Shown: positions 58,320 to 64,000 of the stretch, piece after piece | How the letters are laid out: the number at the start of each line of letters is the position of its first letter | Numbering within the stretch: the first letter of the stretch is position 1 | From: Aquilaria yunnanensis | Lineage: Eukaryota > Streptophyta > Magnoliopsida > Malvales > Thymelaeaceae | Length of the DNA stretch: 64,000 nt | Direction: 5' to 3' | Assembly (NCBI GenBank): GCA_039654915.1 | Contig: CM077596.1 | Location: 49,164,501 to 49,228,500 of the forward strand | Translations under genes and position numbers: made by a program | Notes under the pieces: model-generated | Databases searched by the model: none | Seen by the model: only the letters and a program-made list of their open reading frames with translations | What the model was told of the DNA's origin: nothing

Positions 58320-58490
58320 CCTTACCGATCTTAATCTTTGCAGCAAGTTGGGGAATAAACAAACATAGATAATCGATTGTCTTACAGGCCTTAATCTTTG
58401 CAGCAAGTTGAGGAATAAACAAACAGAATAATTTTAACATGATAATCCATTGCCTTAGGTGGTCTTAATCTTTGCAGCAAGTTGCAGAAG
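58320..58490. repeat. Three tandem copies of a 60-73 bp unit (CTTAATCTTTGCAGCAAGTTG)
   Basis: The core begins at 58330, 58390 and 58464. The first two units also share GGAATAAACAAACA. Confidence 0.85.
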
Positions 58491-58736
58491 TTCCGTTAAA
58501 TTAATACGTTGGGGAATATATATTAATTTTGTACCTACAATTGAAAAACTTGTAATTTTCTAATTTCTAAACTTCATTCCTCGCAAATATTCACTCAAAA
58601 TGCTTGACCAGTGAAGCTCGACAGAAACTAATATAATTAGACCAAGCTCCCATTACATTAACAGAACAAAATGGAAACTATATGAAAAATATTTAGAAAC
58701 AATTTAGACTCCCCGCATTCTATGAAATGTTTAATA

Positions 58737-59009
58737 CTCCATTCGTCCCAATTTACTTGAAACATATTCTTTTTTGGGATGTCCTAAGAGGTTGAAACGT
58801 TTCCTCTTTTAGAAAAGCTTAAACAATTAAATAATTATTTTACAAAAAATTCAATAAAGACTATTTTTTTAATATCCACTCAATTTCTCACTGCACAAAA
58901 CCTAAAAAAGATCATTATTTAAACTTTTACTACATAAAAAATTAACACAAATTACATACACCTTAATCTCCGTGCCCAGACAAATATTTCAACTAAAATG
59001 AGATGGAGG
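58737..59009. mobile_element. Mariner-like (Stowaway-type) MITE, 273 bp
   Basis: Ends CTCCATTCGTCCCAATTTACTTG and (complement) CTCCATCTCATTTTAGTTG form inverted repeats, with TA on each side (58735-58736, 59010-59011). CTCC...GTCCCA termini are typical of plant mariner-like MITEs. Confidence 0.75.
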
Positions 59010-59055
59010 TAGTATTATTTTCCACTATTCAAATAAAAATTTATAAAGTTTATTA

Positions 59056-59287
59056 CTCCTCCGTTTTACAAAGGTTGGTCCTTTTACTGTTTTTGAATAA
59101 AATTTAACTTAAATATATTCATTTTAAGTTGTATTGTAAAAAAATTTCTTAAAAAATATATTTATAAACTAGAGTCTTTAATGTACTATTTTAATATAAA
59201 AAAATTTATATTTATATAAGAAATTTAAAAAAAAATTTAATTAATTGCCTAGAACAGTAAATATGACAAACTTTGTGAGACAGAGAG
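59056..59287. mobile_element. Second mariner-like MITE, 232 bp
   Basis: Left end CTCCTCCGTTTTACAAAGGTTGGTCCTTTTACTG pairs with the complement of the right end (CTCTCTGTCTCACAAAGTTTGTCATATTTACTG), with TA at 59054-59055 and 59288-59289. It lies only 46 bp from the previous MITE and has different ends, so it belongs to another family. Confidence 0.72.
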
Positions 59288-59289
59288 TA

Positions 59290-59371
59290 TTATAGGTGAT
59301 TTCCGTACTAATCCCCTTGAATTGCGTAGCTTATAGGTGATTTCGGTACTAATCCCCTTTAATTACACCAA
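59290..59371. repeat. 41-bp tandem duplication
   Basis: TTATAGGTGATTTC(C/G)GTACTAATCCCCTT occurs at 59290 and 59331. Confidence 0.85.
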
Positions 59372-60674
59372 AGGCCCTCGGATTATCTCTCAACTAAACA
59401 CGGTTTCTGGCATTGCTTGGGCCAATGGGAGAATAAAGTTAGTTGACTTAGTAGCTCAATAAGTTACTGATTCTAGACAATTGCTGAAAAATGAAAATTA
59501 TGTATTATTTAATTTGTAAACAATAGAGTTAAATTTTTCCATGCATTTCCGTCTCTTCATGCCATCAAAAGGATGGATTGGGCCAGGGACATATTAGAAA
59601 ATTTGAAATTTTATTAATTTATTTCAAATTCATCATCTGCGTTATAGTATATCCTAAAGTTGCTAGAAAAAGTGTTTCTTAATGGTTTAAAATTATACTA
59701 AAATCTCTAATTTTTCAAAAGGTGCAATTTGATCTATATCTTTCTTTAAAAAAATTATTTTGTTCCTTATATTTAAAATTATAAACAGGCCCCAGGATTA
59801 TGAAAATATTTTCAAGAGAGTTACTAAAGTTGTAATATGGTTGATAAAAAATAAAAATAAAAAAAGGGGAAATTAAAGAAACTTTGAGAAGCTTAACGCA
59901 GGAAGGACCAAAGGTGAATGAAAAACAAAAACTGGAGGCTTCACACCACAAAAGCACAGCAATCGGAAACGAATTCGCTATTGGAAGTGCGAGTAAATGG
60001 TGTTACAAACTTTACAAAAGTCTAGGAGCTTTGATGGCTAAGGAAATTTAGATATGCTTTTAGTCCATACCCCTTTATTGACTCTAGTCCATGAAAATTT
60101 GTAACATTCTTCCCACATACAAAGGAGCGTAGGCTAATTTGCTATTCATTGAATACTAAATCACGCCGTTTAACTTTTTTTGTTTCCTTTTCTTTTGTGT
60201 TCCACGGCGTTTTCATGAGACGGAGATGAATTAGAAATTAAGTTATAATTTTTTTAAAAAAAAATTTAAGTACTTATAAATTTTATTTTCCAATTCAGGG
60301 TATAAAATATTGGTAATTGAGGGTATAAAAACGTTGCTTCAAGGCAAAAACCTCAAGAAATCTCTATGCACAATTTGGGTATACCAACTGTATACCACGA
60401 AATTAATAAGAAATATCTTATTTCCCAGAAGAAAAATATGTGAAACACCTTTCTGTTATAGAACTGGCTTATAAATACTAGCCGAATCACAAGAATCTTT
60501 AGTAGCAATTCTAGCGACTCAAGAATCCTCTATTTTTTAATTGATCTTGAAGGAAACAAAGTTTGCAAAAATTAAGCATAAGCCAAGAAGAACTAAAATC
60601 ACCATAAACTCAAAGTGTAATGATGAAGAACTTTCAGAAAAATATATTTCAAAAATTGGAATTTCTTCATTTAA
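59372..60674. other. Intergenic DNA with a CNL-upstream-like relic
   Basis: Near 59872-59975, AACTTTGAGAAGCTTAACGCA...AAGCACAGCAATCGGAAAC resembles the CNL upstream region at 50883-50980 (AACTTCTGAGAAGCTTAAGGCA...AAGCACAGCAATGGAAAAC). The remainder shows no gene. A TATA-like TTATAAATA lies near 60469-60477. Confidence 0.45.
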
Positions 60675-61312
60675 ATAGCAAAAGTCTGGACATTCGAAGA
60701 ATGGAGAGTTCCATCAGGAAGGAGAAAATATAAGAATATGCAGTTCTCATATTGGGATTATATCAAGGCTCAAGAAGAAGTTTTCCATGTTTGGAACAAA
60801 GATCACTAGCACTCCTGGGTAGTTCTATTCAAAACCAAGCAGATGAAATTTCCCAACTGGTTCTATAATTGGTATTTTGGAAATGGTTTATTCAGAGACT
60901 ATTTCCTAGAACAGGTTCTAAGTCCTTTGAAGTATTCTGTGTGTTCCAAGAATAATTCTTTTAGAAAGGTCAAAGGATACCTTTCCTAGATTTTTTCTTT
61001 GTTGCCATGAACCATATTCCATGGATTGTCCAATGGCATTATGAGAAACAAGAAGTGGACTCTTATACCTACTTCATTCCTTGCCTAGAACGCGTATGGG
61101 AAATTAAATGGTGGGATAAATGTGCCCTTAATCAATATTTGCCCAATAATATCATATTTAGGAAAATAGATATCATTGATGAAGAAGAAAATTCATACAA
61201 AGATTTCCTGGATGTTATGCTTAATAGATTCTACCAAGGAGGACAGTTCCAAGATAGCCAAATTCCTATCTCTGTGATGAAAGAGAGAATTTTGAGATCT
61301 ACCCAAAAGTAG
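60675..61312 (+). pseudogene. Broken coding fragment, possibly of an endogenous pararetrovirus-like polyprotein
   Basis: First block (60675-60989) is open except for one TAG near 60810. It is rich in aromatic residues (VWTFEEWRVPSG, FPNWFYNWYFGNGLFRDYF). A frameshift near 60985 leads to the frame ending at 61312 (AMNHIPWIVQWHYEKQ, VWEIKWWDKCALNQYLP). The pattern PxWFxxW...IPWIxxWxY...KWWD recalls, from memory of the family, a capsid-side segment of polyproteins of endogenous caulimovirid-like elements in plant genomes. No movement-protein, protease or RT block is present. The assignment is tentative. As it stands it cannot encode a complete protein. Confidence 0.35.
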
Positions 61313-61421
61313 CTCTTCCAGAAAAATTGAGAGGGTCCATCCTCCAGCAAGGATAGCTCAACAGGTTCAAAGTAAAAGTATTTCTAGCTCAGTGCCTTTA
61401 CTTACATGTGAAAAAAGCAAG

Positions 61422-61931
61422 TGTCGGTAAAACCCGACAAAGAAGATAAGTTGCCTAATGGCCCAGAATTATTGAGGTCTCCACTAGCTAGAATTATTGA
61501 TCGCACTAACTGACCACCAACTAATGGTCCTAGACTCCTTCGCCCTCTGATTGGAGAAGTTTTGCTAGCCTTATCCCCAAGGCCCAAAAGTTCTATCTAT
61601 ATAAGAAGCCATCTTCCAAGGCTCAAGACATCAGAAAAAGTTTTCTAGCTCTCCCTTATAGTCCATGCGCTAGACGTCTTCCCTATTTCCTAGAGAGTTA
61701 GCATTTTCCTATTTTATATCTAAGTGGTGTGCTTGTGCCTATACCATAGTCATACTAGTTTGTTGAAGCTTGGATTGCTGCTCCACTAGTACAAGTTTGT
61801 AGTCATCCCTATGTTCATGCTTTATGTGTGGTAAACTAGACTTTACAAGTTATATGTAAGTTTGTATTTTAATATATTCTCAGTTTATATAATTTATGCT
61901 TGTCTTTGCTTGTGTTTCAATTACTTGGGCA
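61422..61931 (+). repeat. Possible LTR or leader of a reverse-transcribing element, with promoter and primer site
   Basis: Starts TGTCGGTAAAACCCGACA and could end GGGCA at 61931, four bases before TGGTATTAGAGCC (61936-61948), a tRNA-Met-type primer site. A TATA box (TATATAA, 61598-61604) is well placed for transcription start. No second copy exists in the window, so it may instead be a pararetrovirus-type leader, which also combines a TATATAAG promoter with a tRNA-Met primer site. Confidence 0.4.
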
Positions 61932-61948
61932 TGATTGGTATTAGAGCC

Positions 61949-62749
61949 AAGCGATTCTTTATTCCTAAATGCTTTAATTACATGTTTTAAACTATAGGTC
62001 CTTCTTTGTAAAACCTATAAAACTAAAACCCATAGCCTAGAATTAATCTTAGGTGCACGCAAGTCCAACTCATAATATAAAGTATATGGGTACTTTTAAC
62101 AAAATCTCTAAACTTCTGGTTGATTTTGCAAGCCTATCTAAAATAAAATACTGACTTGCAAACAATAATTTAATCTAGGACTAATTTGACAGGATGAGAA
62201 GACCTCAATGGATCCCATGCCACATTCTAACCTTTTCCCTTATTTGCCTATAAGTATAGTTGTTGTATGACAACAACAATAACACAAAAACACAATAAAT
62301 GTACGTGAGTATTCTTCACTAGAAAATCACAACGAAAGCAAACTGGGAAGAGCAAGGAATTAGTGGTACTTTTTTGTGTTCTTTAATATCGCTTAGTGTT
62401 GGTTTTACTATATTCTGATCATTTGCATGTTCTAATGAAATATCTTGTTTCTATCTTTGTAAGGTGGTGAAATTGGTTCAGTCTTTGATAATCTTAAAAT
62501 AGCTTTTTCAAATCATCAAGGTGAAATGACTATTTTTGCTAGGGAGCTATGTCATGTTCATAACTGACAATAAACCAAACCTTTGTCTTAACCTAAGTAG
62601 AACTTGTAGAAGAAGTTATATAACATCAAATGTTTGTGACTTTGTATAACTTGTGTTGAACTTGGATGAACTACCGTGAGTATGTGCTTGGTGGGATGTG
62701 CCTTGACCATGTAAGTTTTATTTAAATTTTTTTTCCTTGTGAATTTAAA
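61949..62749. other. Intergenic or element-internal noncoding DNA
   Basis: No gag or other coding frame follows the primer-like site. Nothing else is recognised. Confidence 0.45.
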
Positions 62750-62999
62750 AGATTGTTCGAATCGAGCTTGTTATCCAGCTCGAATATGCTTATTGAGCTC
62801 GAACTGAGCTTCATCATTTGAGCTGATCAACCTAGTGCCTCTAGCCACTTGAGGTAATGAATTAAACCCAAGTCTACTATGAGCCAAGCTCAAGCCTCGA
62901 TTACGAAGTGTCGTCGAGCTAGAGCTCATCCTAGCATCAAATGAGCTGAACTAAAGCTTGTCCTACTCGAAGCTTTATTTGGCTTTTTTCCACCCCTAG
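62750..62999. mobile_element. hAT-like DNA-transposon relic (one end)
   Basis: Repeated GAGCTCGAA, GAGCTGA and CAAGCTC words in both orientations end in TTTTTTCCACCCCTAG. The CCACCCCTA terminus and GAGCTCGA subterminal repeats are common in plant hAT-type non-autonomous elements. The other end was not found. Confidence 0.4.
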
Positions 63000-63149
63000 T
63001 TTGGACAACTTTAATTTCAGGGTGAAAATACCCAATTGTTTGGAGAAAGATGTGTGCCAGAGATGCAGGGAGGTCTATAAATATTTAGGTTTTGTGCTAG
63101 GAGCAATGCTTATAATAGGAATAAGTTGTAGAGGCTAGTGGTGTATAAG

Positions 63150-64000
63150 TGTTGACACCCAATTTCGTCCGACCATAAAAAATTTTAAAAGAAATTAAAT
63201 AAAAAAAAATTATTATTTTTATTATTATTATTATTACTAAAAATTTTAATTAGTTTAAAATACATTTTTTTTTGTGAAGATTTGATTTAAAATGATATAT
63301 GTGTGTATTTGAAAGAAAAAAAAGAAAACTCAAAAAAAATGGCAAAATTTAAAAGTTTGAGGTAAAAATGACAACATTAAGAAGTTTCAGGAAAAATTGA
63401 CAAATTCTGAAAGTTCCAGGAGCATTTGGTAGTTTGTCACATAAAATTTTGGGCCTGCCGACGTTTCTGGCGCAAATTGACAGAAAACGACAAAATTGTC
63501 AAAATCAGAAGCTTCAGGAACTTATCCAGAGGCTGAGAGACGTAAAGGACTAAAATTGTCATTTTACCAATTTAAAAGATAAGTTTGAAATTTTTTATTA
63601 ATTTATCCATCAACAGTTCCGCCAAACTTCCTCTATAAATAGCCCCCCAAATTTTGTGCTGAACACAGAGAAAATGAGAAAAAAACTTAGAACTTCGTTT
63701 TGAAAAAAAGGAAAAAATTAGCCTAGGTCCCTGGCCCTCTTCTCTTCCTCTCCAGAAAACCTAAACCTTCTCTGACTGTTTTTTTTTTTTTTTCACCCCC
63801 GCGCGCGCACCTCTGCTCCGGAATTCAAAATTCATTTTCAAAAGGTACAACCTCATTTTTTATCCTTCATCTTCTCATATTTATTCATTTTAGTCACTAA
63901 CCTTTTATTTATTTTTGCAGAATTAATTACTAACTCTTTTAATTTTTACTTGTTTATTTATTTGTTTATTGTTATTATTATTACTAACCTTTTTTTCTTT
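63150..64000 (+). repeat. Start of another Tat-family LTR, plus strand, cut by the window edge
   Basis: Begins TGTTGACACCCAATTTCGTC, identical to the terminus of the LTR at 12574 but in the opposite orientation. Shares long blocks with it (GTTCCAGGAGCATTTGGTAG-type near 63413, AAACCTAAACCTTCTCTGACTG at about 63759, AGGTCCCTGGCCCTCTTCTC). Contains TATAAATA at 63634-63641. Its (GC)n-rich tail near 63797-63810 differs from the first LTR. It could be a 5' LTR or a solo LTR. Confidence 0.85.
63634..63641 (+). promoter_or_regulatory. LTR TATA box
   Basis: TATAAATA in CTCTATAAATAGCC, 484 bp into the LTR, at the equivalent place to the box in the other Tat LTR. Confidence 0.6.

Overview
The window is nuclear DNA of a flowering plant, almost certainly a dicot. 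Evidence: LTR retrotransposons of the Tat, Athila and chromovirus lineages of Ty3/gypsy and of Ty1/copia, an L1-type LINE with a C-terminal RNase H domain, a Mutator-like element with a 9-bp target-site duplication (TSD), mariner-like MITEs, and a CC-NBS-LRR (CNL) disease-resistance gene. I cannot name the species. Only one gene looks intact: the CNL on the minus strand at 46610-50347. No tRNA, rRNA, CRISPR array or bacterial-type operon is visible.

Left part (1-31965) is a stack of nested retrotransposons. The oldest layer is a plus-strand Ty1/copia element (copia-1), seen in three pieces (17487-19123, 26191-26708, 31296-31965). Three elements entered it: a chromovirus (right part at 12575-17486), an internally deleted Athila element (19129-26190, TSD ATCTA), and a second copia (copia-2, 26709-31295, TSD GACTG). 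The chromovirus was in turn split inside its protease gene by a minus-strand Tat/Ogre-like element (1-12574, left end outside the window). The Tat element keeps gag, protease, a G-patch segment, RT, two RNase H domains and integrase in one reading frame, broken by nonsense codons and by a GT-AG intron that rejoins the frame. Its 3' region carries tandem repeats and an extra ORF running off the left edge.

Middle part (31966-50347) is a resistance-gene locus shaped by tandem duplication. A segment holding the 3' end of a CNL plus downstream flank is present twice, in direct orientation. The left copy (35065-44690) has only a broken LRR remnant and was split by a 6.9-kb LINE (35917-42777, 14-bp TSD). 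The right copy (from 44785) leads into the intact CNL. The junction at 44657-44832 holds filler DNA copied from its surroundings, including a perfect 28-bp inverted repeat. A 944-bp Mutator-like element sits at 33989-34932.

Right part (50348-64000) is AT-rich and has no convincing gene. It holds the CNL upstream region with a local direct repeat, a complete solo Athila LTR (52908-54515, TSD CATCT), a 116-bp hairpin MITE, degenerate tandem arrays, two adjacent mariner-like MITEs, a relic resembling the CNL upstream region, a broken coding fragment that may come from an endogenous pararetrovirus-like element, a possible LTR with a tRNA-Met-type primer site, a hAT-like relic, and the start of another Tat-family LTR at the right edge, opposite in orientation to the first.

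Working together: the CNL is the only likely functional protein gene here (intracellular immune receptor). Everything else is transposon sequence or its debris. The elements' nonsense mutations are mostly of the C-to-T/G-to-A kind expected from deamination of methylated cytosine in silenced DNA.
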